Below, piece by piece: positions 50,611 through 61,363 of a DNA stretch of 64,000 nucleotides. Source of the DNA: Formicarius rufipectus (taxonomy: Eukaryota > Chordata > Aves > Passeriformes > Formicariidae); contig VXAU01000943.1 in assembly GCA_013399695.1 (NCBI GenBank), positions 1,105,667 through 1,169,666 of the forward strand. The letters run 5' to 3'. Below the pieces are notes generated by a model. The model was not told the origin of the DNA, did no database searches, and worked only from the letters and a program-made list of their open reading frames with translations. Position 1 is the first letter of the stretch, and each line of letters starts with the position of its first letter. Made by a program: the position numbers and the translations under genes.

Positions 50611-53600
50611 CATACAGTTCTAACAAAGGAGTGATACAACTGGATGAAAAGCTTTCATTGCAGCCTGAAAAACAATGCCAATACAATTACATTGAACCCC
50701 TATTCTGCTGCTCATGAACATTAGACAATGTAACTTTTACAATTAAAATACCCCAAATTTATTTTCCATTCACTTAAAATCCTTCCCACTAAGGAAATAC
50801 TTTGCTTTGTTTCATTTTATTCAATTCTGTCAGAACTTTTAGGGGGCAGTTTTGGGGTGTGTTTTTTCAGGGGTTTATTTGGTTGTTTTGTTTGGTTTTT
50901 TTTGTTTTTTGGTGTTTTTTTTTCATTTTTGGATACATAATGCCTGCAAAAGTTGCTTTGAATCAAAAAAGTCTGAAACTTTGAAAGTTGATTCTTTTTA
51001 ACCAAAAAAAATAAAACATATATTTTGCCCAGAATTATGTATTGAATTTGACCCAATTTGCAAATAATTTCTCGGTCTCTTTCAAAAGGAAAGTTAAAAA
51101 AACCCCAAATGCTCCACAATGTTTATCAGCAAATTCAGCATTCACCAATTTTGATAGATCTATAAATATTCATAGCAGTATATTGTCATATTGGAACGTG
51201 TCCCAGAGAACTATCTTTTTTCTAAATGCATATAAGTTTCATACATATGAAGCTTATTTGCTCAAAAGAACAGGCATTAATGATTAAAAATAGGACCTTA
51301 CAGAAAGAAGTATATTACTCTGTTCAAATATTCATGTGTGAAACACAGAATTTAGTCTGCAATTTTTAAGGTTCACAATCCTTGAATACTTGTGCCTGTA
51401 AGCAAGAAGCAAGTCTCAAAGTGAAACCCAGGAAAGAAAAACCAAGCACAGCTGAATCAAATTCATTTAAAAGTAGAAAATGAGTATTTGTAACTCGTCT
51501 TGTGCTGTTTTCTTTGATGGAATTAAAATGCCTCAATAGCCACTTTAAAATAAATTAAAATTTTTACTCAGTCTTGATGGTGTGGTTGGCACAAGCCCAT
51601 GCACTATGTGCATCCCTCTTCCATCAGCCTCAGCCTTCCAGCTGGAGAGCAGCACCACTTACACCCGGATTCATCCCAACGGGTGCTGAGGATGGAGGAA
51701 AGCTGCCCTGTTGTCAGCGTGGAGGGGAGCCCTCTGGCCCTGGGGGCACGGGAGCGGGACAGCAGCAGTGCCATTGTGCTCTGGGCTTCTAACACTCGCC
51801 CTTCTGGGGCTGAGGAGAGAGGCACCAGCACACGCAGCTGGTCCAGTGTGGAAGCCGGTCCAGCGTGGATGCCTGTCCCAGTGATTCCTTACAAGGTAGC
51901 TCCTGTACACCAGGGAGTTGCAGAGATGTACCTGGAGTTCCCCTTCCTCTCCGTCCTCACGAGGGACCCAGACACAGCTGCGAAGAAGTGAGAACTATCT
52001 CATTTTAGGACTATCCATCCCAGGTAGTCCCTGTTGTCAGCTGTGCAGTTCATTAATTTCTTTTCATGGTTGCTTTTGAGATCTTAACATGCAGCTGATT
52101 TGAAAATAGCCACCACCCCCTCCAAAAGGAATGAGTGAAAACAAACCCTTTGGTTGTACACTCCCCTGAAGAGGATGTGACACAGTTAAATTGAGGGAAG
52201 CAAGATGCTTTCTGACATGAAGAACAAATCACAACCTCAGCTGCCTACTGTTACACATCAAACACGGGCTACAAGCCTTGAGCTATGCAAAGCAACAACT
52301 TAAAATCAGACTACTAAAGCAAAGTCCAACATCATTAAAATATATGTTAACACAGTCTGAAAAAGGAAAAAATCATGTATCAATCAGTGCACCAGTCATC
52401 ACTTTCCAAAGACTAACTAGTATTTCACACAGCCAATCCTATTATAACTCAGCAAAACATAGTTCTGTTTTGTAGTGGAAGCACATTTTAAAGGGTGGGA
52501 AAGCACGTTTTAAAGAGTCTGCCCTCTATAAGACCTGAGTCTTTGGGCAAGGAAGGACAGAAAGAAGTGGCAAGAAGGGGAACCAGTTGCACATATCTGT
52601 CAGTTCTCCTGCTTCAATTATGAACAAGTTCCACAAAGCAACTCTAAAATTACAGTGCTTTGGTAACATACACCTGAAGAAAAATAGGTTTGAAATTTCC
52701 TTCATAGCAAGGCACATGTTTGTGGTGTCTATTGAATTCATTAAGATACCAATATTTAGAATAATACCAATATTAACATTACAAAGTGTGGATTTTTCCC
52801 CCATGGGAAAAAAAAAACAAACCCTGCCATGCAGAAGGTATTTTGTCCTGCTCAGCTGTAATTCAAGAAAACAGATGGGCATCTCCTATCTTCTCAGTAA
52901 TATTTACCTTTTTAACACAAGCCCATCCTGAAAGTATCTTAGTCCCATGAAGTTATTCCACGAGCCAGGGTCTACACCTCACATCTGTAGCTGTCTTGCA
53001 ACCAGCTACCTCAGAAAGCACCGTAACCCAGTGCTGGGAATGGGGACTAGGAGCAAAGGATGAAGGAGAACACCACCACCCTGGTAACCTGTTCCCTTAC
53101 TTTCAGAAAGACAGAAGACGCTCTACATTTTCCATTATAGGGGGGAAAAGAACTAGAGCTTGACTTTCACAGGTATAAACCATCTGTGGCTCTCAGATGA
53201 GGGAAAGCCTGGTGCTAATGAAGCTTTTAAAACCTGACACTTCCACATTATAATATCCAGAGACGATTATATTGCAGAGATAGATTTCAGAGATCAAGAA
53301 AATTTTCCTTTTTTAACTGCAGCTGATTTTCCCCTAATTGCACAGTCACAGTCATGAACCATGCCCAGCAACTTCTACTCTTGGCCTAGAGAATCCCCTT
53401 ACCACTTGTGGGTCATTAACCTCAGGGGCTTCTCACCTGGTCCAAATACTCCAGCAACCAAATCTATCTACTACATTGGTGTTTGTGACCATAACTACTT
53501 TAATTCCTGACCCTTGTAGGCCTACTGCTCCATGTTGCTGATTTCCCAGAAAAAGCAACTGTGACCTAGCAACCTGCAAGTACAGTTACTGCCTTGAGGG

Positions 53601-56600
53601 CTGTGGATAATCCCAGAAAACATCTCCCATACAAGTATTCAAATATGAACAGAGCTGGTTTATAGCTGGACACTAAATTGCCAAAGCACTCCAGGAAGAA
53701 TCAGCACACATCTCAGACTCCACAGACCAGAACTGCTCTCCATCTTTCACTCAGGGGTATTGGCCTCCCACTCCACAACAAAACATGAGGGAATTGCACC
53801 ACACATCCCAAACTGCACATAAAGAAGCTACAAACCTTAACTAATTTCTACTTCAAAAATAATAGAAACAGCAGAAGGACTGGTGTACAGCAGAAATAAA
53901 CCCCCAGGTGGTCCTTCCTCGCCCACCAGTCAATCTTACATGTAGCATAACTAACCATGGTTTACACAATGCCAAGCAGGGCAAGAGACACAGGACACGT
54001 TTCCTTCAGCTCTTCACTGCTCCTCCTTCTTCACACCCCACGGAAGTTACCGTGCTCTGAAAGCAGTAGCTTCCTCCTCCCATGGAGGGCTGTGAGTATC
54101 CTGAAAAAAGTCCCAGGAACATCCAGCAGACTCAGCTGGGAGTTGGCTACTCCAGCCTCAAGGAGCTGCACACTCAGCCCTTCTTAGAGTCATCACACAG
54201 AAGATGATTTTTTTTTCTATTTTTTTTAATAAAAGGAAAGATTTTGCCTCTTTTGTTGATAGCACAGCTAGAGCAACACTTCCAAATATGAAATACATAG
54301 TGTAACCATATGGCAAAGGGCAAGGCTCATTCAATAATTTTCTTTCAGTGGCTCCTATTTCTATGATCTTTTTTTCTTTTTTTTTACAAGTGGAACAAAT
54401 TGGTTGTGTAACAAAACATACCAGAAATAGAAACCTATATCTATATTGGAAAAACCTACACATCCCACCTCTCAAACGCAAACTGAAGTCCTGACACCAG
54501 AGTCAGCATGCCATTTATCACTGCCTACGCTCTTTTGGTGCAGTGTAATAAACCAAGGGGGATGCTTGTGCTTTACCTGTTTCCTCCCTCACCATACAGG
54601 CTTCTTCAGTCCCTTCTCATGAGCCAGTTAACACCTATAGCTCTGTGCCAGTCCCTGGTTTAGAAATATTCTCCACAGTGGTTCCCGGTTAAACTTCTCA
54701 CCTCATTTCTCTCCTGGTTACCAGCACTTGTGGCAGATTTTATTCTCAATGCAAGGGAGTATGATGCAAAAGAGTGGAACGGCTGGGGGAAGGGTTGCCC
54801 AAGCTGCCCCCACTTTTTGTAGACCGGTGATCTTCAGGTGGAAAACACAACATGAAGTCACATCCTCTCTCACAGAAGTTAATATTGTCATGGGGCTGTG
54901 GGCTTGCTAATGAAAGGTCTTCATTTTGTCCTCTACCCAGAGAGGCTTAAAATAGAGCCCAGCAGGGAAACTCCCAAGGATGGGGTGGCAGAGTTTCTCC
55001 AGGCTGGGAGAACACGCACATCAGGGCTTTTGGCTCCTTTATCCAATGTCCAAAGATGCTGTGTGAAAAGTTGAGGTACAGCACTACAAAACAAGTGCGA
55101 TAAAAGGAAAAAGACACAAAAACTAAAAAGGCAACCAGCACGGAGTGTGCAGAGGTGTCAGGAGGGGACACAGGAAGCCTCCTGCCCTTCACCACAAGGA
55201 CTTGGCTGCATGTATTCATACCACAGACCACAGCCTTCTTCCCACCTCCTGCCTTTAGGCCTGCACAGGCAATGTATGGGCTATATAGCTTATAGCTATG
55301 TAGCTATGTCCATGCACCACTAAAGACCCACTTAAAATACACATAAAACATCTTAACCCCCTAAAAGTGTCTGCTGTGACCAAGTCTGTGTGTGCACATT
55401 GCTATATATGTATATATTCATCTTTTAAAAAATCAATATATAGAGATACAACATTAGGCACACACTTTTACAGCTGCTGTACTTAAGTGACAAGGTACAT
55501 AGGGATGCTCAGCTGATGAGGTTTCATCATCAATTACATACCATTTTCCATCAAACTCTCCTATTAAAGTGGATGCTTTCAGTAGAGCAGCTGCCAGGGG
55601 TGTCCCAAAAGCCTACCACGAGCTGTCAGATGCAGCCCTCCCTCACCACTGGCAGCTCCCCCTACAGCAGGGAGCCATTAAAGCTCAGCCCTCAGCAGAA
55701 CATCCAGCATCATTTTGTGGCACAAGCTCAACCCCACCAGTGCCTTCCTCCCCTCCAGAAGAGGGGATGCCTCCAGCCTCTTAAAAATGGAGACAGGAGA
55801 GCAAAACACTATTGGCAGTGCTGCCTCACCAGTTTTTCTCTCCCCTTTTCCTCCTCAGCTCCTTGCACAGGGTGCCAAGAGCTGTGTAACCTAATAGCTC
55901 TCCTACACAGCAGGAAACGTTTGGCCTGCCTGCAAAGTCTCCATCACTGGAAATCTGAGTGCCACATTGCGTCCACATGGTTTATTGTCAGGGCTATTTT
56001 TTACTTCTGCAGTGATAAAGAGACTCTGGCTAAAGGATTTTTTAAATGCACTCACAGGCGTACACCAGAGGCACCTTTGAATTACATAGGCTTCCACCAA
56101 GGCCCTTTACCTAGGATGATTTTCCCTTATGTAAAAGAAGAGAAGCTGTGGACACTGACTGCAGTTTACATGGGGGTTTCCTGCAATGGAGCAATGAATA
56201 AAACAACCTCATTCAAAGTCCAGCACCTCTACTGAGCCAGGGTTAGGTACCAAACTTCTCTGAAGTAGCTCTGATGCAGTTAACAAGGGCATAGGGAACA
56301 GTGATCTCGTTCTGATCATAAGAGATCCTGGCTGAATGCATACCTGGACAGTTTACTTGAAAACACATTTTTACTGGAAAGGACATTTTGATCTGGAAGC
56401 TTTGGACTAGAGGTCTATATTTCTTTTTAGGTTATAGAAATATATATTTCATAATCTAATAAAATCTTTTTCCTGTTCAGATGAGGCAGTTCTGAGGTGA
56501 CAACAAAAAGAACTTTTGTTCTTTCCTGTGTAACAGGCAGATGGCATTGACCTTGTAAAGAACAAGAAATGGGTAAATTATTGTTGAGGTAAGGGAGAGG
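50611..56600. other. no confident gene; two long unexplained open frames
   Basis: No exon was assigned with confidence. Two plus-strand frames are longer than expected: 51599-51991 (130 codons, in a locally GC-rich block) and 55516-56235 (239 codons). Neither has a recognisable domain. This stretch would be intron or 3' flank of the minus-strand Ig receptor whose exons lie at 59.8-61.4 kb. Confidence 0.4.
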
Positions 56601-56606
56601 TCATCC

Positions 56607-57369
56607 TGATATGTGAAAGATATTTTTATTAGCATTTTCTCATTATTGAATGGCACTTGGCTCACAGAACATCCCCTTCCACCTCCTCAGGCCACGCATG
56701 ATCTCATGGATCAAGACTGGTTAGGCCCAGTCTCGAAGAACAGAACTTGGGCTGAGCCTCTCTTGATCTTCTCAGAAACCCTGTCTGCCCCCAGGAACTA
56801 TTGCTTCCATTTTTTAACAAAAAGCCTTGGAAACTGATTTTTCTTGCCTGAATATCAAGCCCAGTGAAACATCGGGTTTGTTATTGAACTTTCAAATTGG
56901 AGCCACTGTGACTAAAGCCAATTCTTTCATGACCCTATAAACAGCAGTCCTAAATGAGACCCTTTGAGCTTCCCTGGACCACAGAAGGCTGGGATGAGCA
57001 TCGCCCTCTGAGTGGGACACCTCTCAGCAACTCTCAGTGAACTCTCAAGTTTTCTATACTTGGAGGATCACCAACAAACACCAATGGAGCCTGTGCTGAC
57101 AACCCCCAGTCCTCAAGGCTCAATCTTTGTGGCTCATTTTAGTTTTAGATTGATTTCACATTTTGATATGATTTTTGTCTGTGTGCTTTAACCATCTAGT
57201 AAGTAGCAAACTGAGCCTTGCCAATTAATTTTATTGTGCTTTCACTTTAATATTAAACCTTCTTCTGCTGATTCCTTTGCTGGTGATTCTTCGAGCAAAC
57301 TAAAACACTCTTCATGACATAAAATTAGCATTTTCTTATAACTGAAGGACACTTACCTCACAGAATGCC
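56607..57369 (+). mobile_element. LTR-like element with repeated 5' segment
   Basis: A segment resembling songbird LTRs: TATAAACAGCAG at about 56936, then 'gagaccctttgagcttccct', an AGGATCACCAACAAACACC block, and an end at AAACACTCTTCA near 57314. The first about 60 bases (56607-56672, containing ATTAGCATTTTCT and CTCACAGAA) recur imperfectly at 57315-57368, directly after that end, giving a CA|TG junction. This suggests one whole LTR followed by the start of a second copy. There is no coding content. Family assignment is from memory of avian repeats. Confidence 0.5.
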
Positions 57370-59776
57370 TAGTTCTATGTGTCCTCCCTAATTGTATGTA
57401 CCTCTGTAACAACAGTTGTCCTTCATAGACAAAATGTACAGGTATTTTGAGCTGAAGTTCCACTAGGTGTGTTCTCATGTCCCCAGTTACCATGGATATA
57501 CACTGATGCTCCCTCCCTCAATGTAAAATGTCTCTCTGGTGTTTAATTACTTACAGACTTGCTGCAGCACCTTGTATTTAGGACCTTTTTAGCTCAAGCA
57601 TTCATTTTCATAGTAGCTGCAAAGCAAGCTATTTGGAAACAGCTTCTATGCTTATACATAGAATACTAACCTCTAAAGAGCTAAAAATCTCTTTGAGCTC
57701 AAGAGAAGTGCCTCTTTAAAATTCCTACTTCATATTCGAGTGCCTTGCAACAACAAACATTCTTCTTAGTCTCTCCTCAGCTATTCCTTATAGCTGCCAG
57801 GAGGTGGAAATAGAGCTACACCAACCTACAGGAGAAGCATCACGTTGATGTGCAATTGTACAGCATGCTGCCTGTACAAAGAATAGGGCTAAAAATATCT
57901 GCAGTATGTATTTGATCCCAAAACACTGGATCATAGAATGCTCTTCCTGAGCCCCTCCAAGTCCCCCTTCCCCTAGCCAGCAAGAAATCTCAACTGCTCA
58001 TTACAGATGCCCTTTAAGCAGCTGCTCGAGTCAGATGTGACACACACATTTATTTCGACAAGAATTCAAAATCAGGCTGCCTTTGATGGAAAGGCTCAAG
58101 CAGCAGCAGCCATTGCAACCCCTCAGAAATGATAAACAAGCAGATACCTGGCACAGTGATGAGGAGATAACACTTCACTTGGTCCATTTATTTAGAAGTT
58201 ATGTACCTGCTTTGACATTCAGAAATGTCACACACATGTCCAAGTGTGAAAAACATGGCAGAGACCAGAGGTGGTCATCAGACAGGCTTTAGTTACCACT
58301 GAAACAGGTACAGACATTACAGTCTTCCCTTTGTCACCAAATTTTAAGTCCTGAGAGGAAAGTCCTTTCACAAAAGGCAAATTTACATAAATATTTGGAG
58401 AAGAGGGACACAGCACTGTTAAAAGGTTATAGACAAAATAATCTTCCAAAACATCCCAGAGTTAGGGCAGAACATCACAACTGGGTTTGGTTTCTGTTTC
58501 CAGAAGACTGAGTTTGACACTGACTTCATTTCTGCTCCCCCTCCTTAGGCTTATACCAATGAGAATATTTGCATCTGTCTCAGAGCAAACTGAACAGCAC
58601 AGAGGATGGACTAGAAAGATTTCAGGAGATGTTTCAGAGGAGAGAACACGGGAAATCCTTCTCTGCATAGGCAGCTGTAGAAGAAAGGAAAAAGCTCCCT
58701 GCATGGGAAGCAAGCTCCAGAAAGTACAACTGGGAAAGAAACCATTTCTTTGTTTCAAAAAGCACAATGTTGAGAAATCTGTTGCCTCAATGAAGGCAAA
58801 GACTAGAAGGACTGACTTTGATGTCAGGAAATTTCAATTCTGGGACTAGACAAGTCATGAAAAAAATTATTCATCTCTCCCTAGGAGGCAGTTTGGGTTA
58901 ACTGGTAAAATTAAGAATCCAAATGAACCAGTACAAGAAGTACAGAAATAAGTCCCCCAAAGTTGTGAAGTGTGCCATGAAACACCATGAACCCCAGACA
59001 AATCATGCGCAGTAAAATGAAATTGTTCTTTCAGCATCTCAGGAATATTAGCTTGTTTAAGCAAAGCAGCTCAGACTTCACAGCGTCTTCACAGTATGAG
59101 TCTTTGGGTGGGAAAAAAAAAACAAAAAAAGAAAAACAAACAAACAAACAAACAAATACATAACAGAAGAAAAAAAATCGCATTTGTTCAGAAGCAAAAC
59201 ATACCTATTCTAATTAATAAAGAACAAACTTGTTCAAAAAATGACTAACGCAAGTTGACATCTCCAAGTTTATATTGAGGGGTCACCTGGGTAAGAAGGA
59301 ATCAACTGACTGCTCAGAGATTCAGCATTTAATTTGCAAGATACCTCATGTCAAATTAGCACATAACTCCACATTCCCCAATGGCCATACAGGAGGCATC
59401 TGAAGTCCATAAAAACAATGGTCCTGTGCTCATTCAGTGCATTCTGTTTTGGCACAGCCAAGAATAGGACACTGAGCCAGGTGACTTCCATGAATATTGG
59501 CTGGAATCCAGTTCAGCTGCACCTTCTGCAGAATCACTCAAAACTAACATCAGTGCAAGTCATTTGGAATCACTCTACTTTCCTGCCTGGGGAGTTTTAG
59601 ACTGTTAATCTCTATGGAATTATTACAGCAGGAAAGGGGTGTCATAAAATTGTAAGGACCATGCATGAAATCCACACAAGTGACTTGTAATTTTATAAAA
59701 TCAATCATAAAACCTATTTTCAGAAAAAACAAACAAAAAACCACAAAACAAAACTAACACATATACATATTCTTAC
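57370..59776. other. presumed intron or 3' region of the minus-strand Ig receptor
   Basis: No confident exon. On the minus strand, 58415-58228 has an acceptor (CCTTTTAACAG) in the phase expected after the membrane exon and is open for 61 codons with a NIYVNL motif. A 47-nt segment at about 57405-57359 has both an acceptor and a GTAAGT donor. Only one, or neither, can be the real tail. Confidence 0.3.
59105..59160. repeat. A-rich/AAAC simple repeat
   Basis: A runs pass into five or more AAAC units. Low complexity. Confidence 0.8.
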
Positions 59777-59884
59777 CTTTGACATACACAATTGTCCAGG
59801 ATATCATAACCACAGCCCACATCTTCTCTAGCCCAGAATCCACTCTCAGAGCTTTGTTCTGTTCCAGGTCAACTTCTGTCCTCT
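59777..59884 (-). CDS. stalk and membrane-segment exon of an Ig-superfamily receptor
   Basis: 108 nt, phase 1 to 1. The acceptor is TGTTTATTCCACAG and the donor AAAG|GTAAGA. Joined to the Ig exon at 61363-61020 it reads on in frame: a polar stalk (ERTEVDLEQNKALRVDSGLE) and then KMWAVVMISWTIVYVK, a short hydrophobic span consistent with the start of a membrane helix. An exon of this kind directly follows the Ig exon in CD28-like and related single-Ig receptors. The tail exon was not identified with confidence. The MWAVV... stretch could alternatively be read as a signal peptide beginning at its Met, but the matching phase and the Ig exon upstream favour a membrane segment. Confidence 0.55.
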
Positions 59885-61019
59885 CTGTGGAATAAACAAT
59901 GTTCACACTTCATATAATGATGACCAACATGCAAATAAAAGTCTGCAGAACTGCATGGTTCCTTACCCAAATAATGCTGTCAAAAAGGTGACTGAAGGTG
60001 TGATTTTTATTTTATTTTTTAGTCAAAATATTTTGGAGGAAAAGAAGGTGAAAGATTAATATAATCACTAAGTTTTAACAAAGCTGGGGAATGGCTTGGC
60101 AGGAATATGACCTGGTTTCGCAGCTCACCCCAGATCAGAACCAACCTACAAAGATCTGGGAGCTCACCACTTTGGCTAGTTAGGCCAAATACGTATTCCC
60201 TCCTGCTGGAGGCATGGAGCTGAAGTCACTTGGCACAACTAGAGGACCCCATACTATGTGATCAGTTAAGATCCATATAGAAATGATTTCACAGGGGCAC
60301 TGCCACTGTATGTTTCAGCCTTCCCAGTCTTTCTGCACAATACTCTTCTAAGCAGTGAAGCAAGAGAACAAAATTCACCTCATAGGAACAAAGTAATTCA
60401 CAGTGGTGGCTGCCACGTCTCAAGTCCCATTCCCTCTAAGCACCAACCCTCCCTGAGGTCTATGTACTCTGCAGTGAATTCAAAAGGCAATAAGGCCAAA
60501 CTGTTTGCACACACATAAGTCTCCATTTAAGGAAATACATAGGTCTCTATTTTAGAGAAAATATCTTTGCTGCTTGTGAATGCAGCTCTGGCTAAAAACC
60601 CAGAACAGATGGTAGGTGAACAGGGGCAGACCTGCACCTAACCTGAGACTAACATACATTTTCCCACACTGTTTTTTCCACCCAGTTCCTTTCAGCTCTG
60701 GTAATGGTGCTCAGAGGAGAAATCCCATGAGAAACTATTTCCATTAGCTCAGGGAGATCCACAGCCAATCTAATACAAATCCCCAGCATTTTTCACATAT
60801 CAGTCTTGCATTTAGCATGCATAGATGAAGAGACAGAGGACTATGAAACTTATTCCACATGTCGCAGTGTGGCAGCAACCAATTTCAGTTTCACGACCCA
60901 GGAGGAGAGGATACATCTTCATGAGCACAGTTTTTACTGTGCAGAAATTTTGCTTGAGACACAACCACGTCATCTCCCAACTGCCCCTGTAAACAAGCTC
61001 CTGGACTCACAGAGCTCAC

Positions 61020-61363
61020 CTGTTGCGTTCACCCTGATGAAGTGGCCCACAGCAGTTAGGACAGTGGTTTTCACTCTGTCCCTGCACTGATAGTGGCCAC
61101 TGTCTGACTGGTGACTTTCTGAATTTGCAGAAGCAGTGAGGACGTGACCTTTGCCATGGGGTCTGAGTTCTGTGAAGGGTGCAAGCTTTCCATCTCCGCC
61201 CCAAAGCCAGTCTCATTTTGCTCCTTTGCTCTTTTATACCAGTGAGCCTTGATTTGTGATGATTCATTCTGTTGATGCCTGAAGAGGCATTTCAAATTCA
61301 GGTTCTTTCCTTCTTCCAGATACTCCGTGGTAGATACATAAATGATTTCCAGTGTGCTGTGTT
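61020..61363 (-). pseudogene. Ig-domain exon of an unidentified receptor, with a one-base frameshift
   Basis: Acceptor CTCTCTCCCACCACAG, donor ACAG|GTGAGC. Read in phase 1 it gives an Ig fold: EGKNLNLKC (first Cys), KAHWYKR (core Trp) and SSLLLQIQKV (E/F strands). The frame then slips, and SDSGHYQC (second Cys) with GHFIRVNAT continues in another frame. The slip maps to about 61105-61110. The exon is 344 nt, one short of the multiple of three expected for a phase 1-1 Ig exon, which agrees with a single lost base. Sequons NES, NET and NAT support an extracellular domain. Its position beside CD200R1 on the same strand recalls BTLA and CD200 in the mammalian cluster, but residue similarity was not enough to name it. 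It could be a real pseudogene, a haplotype-specific allele or a sequencing error. Confidence 0.65.

Noticed and set aside
54158..54481. Minus-strand frame with a membrane-like patch (YTMYFIFGSVALAVL)
   Set aside because: No splice sites in the expected phase and no link to the neighbouring gene. Probably chance.
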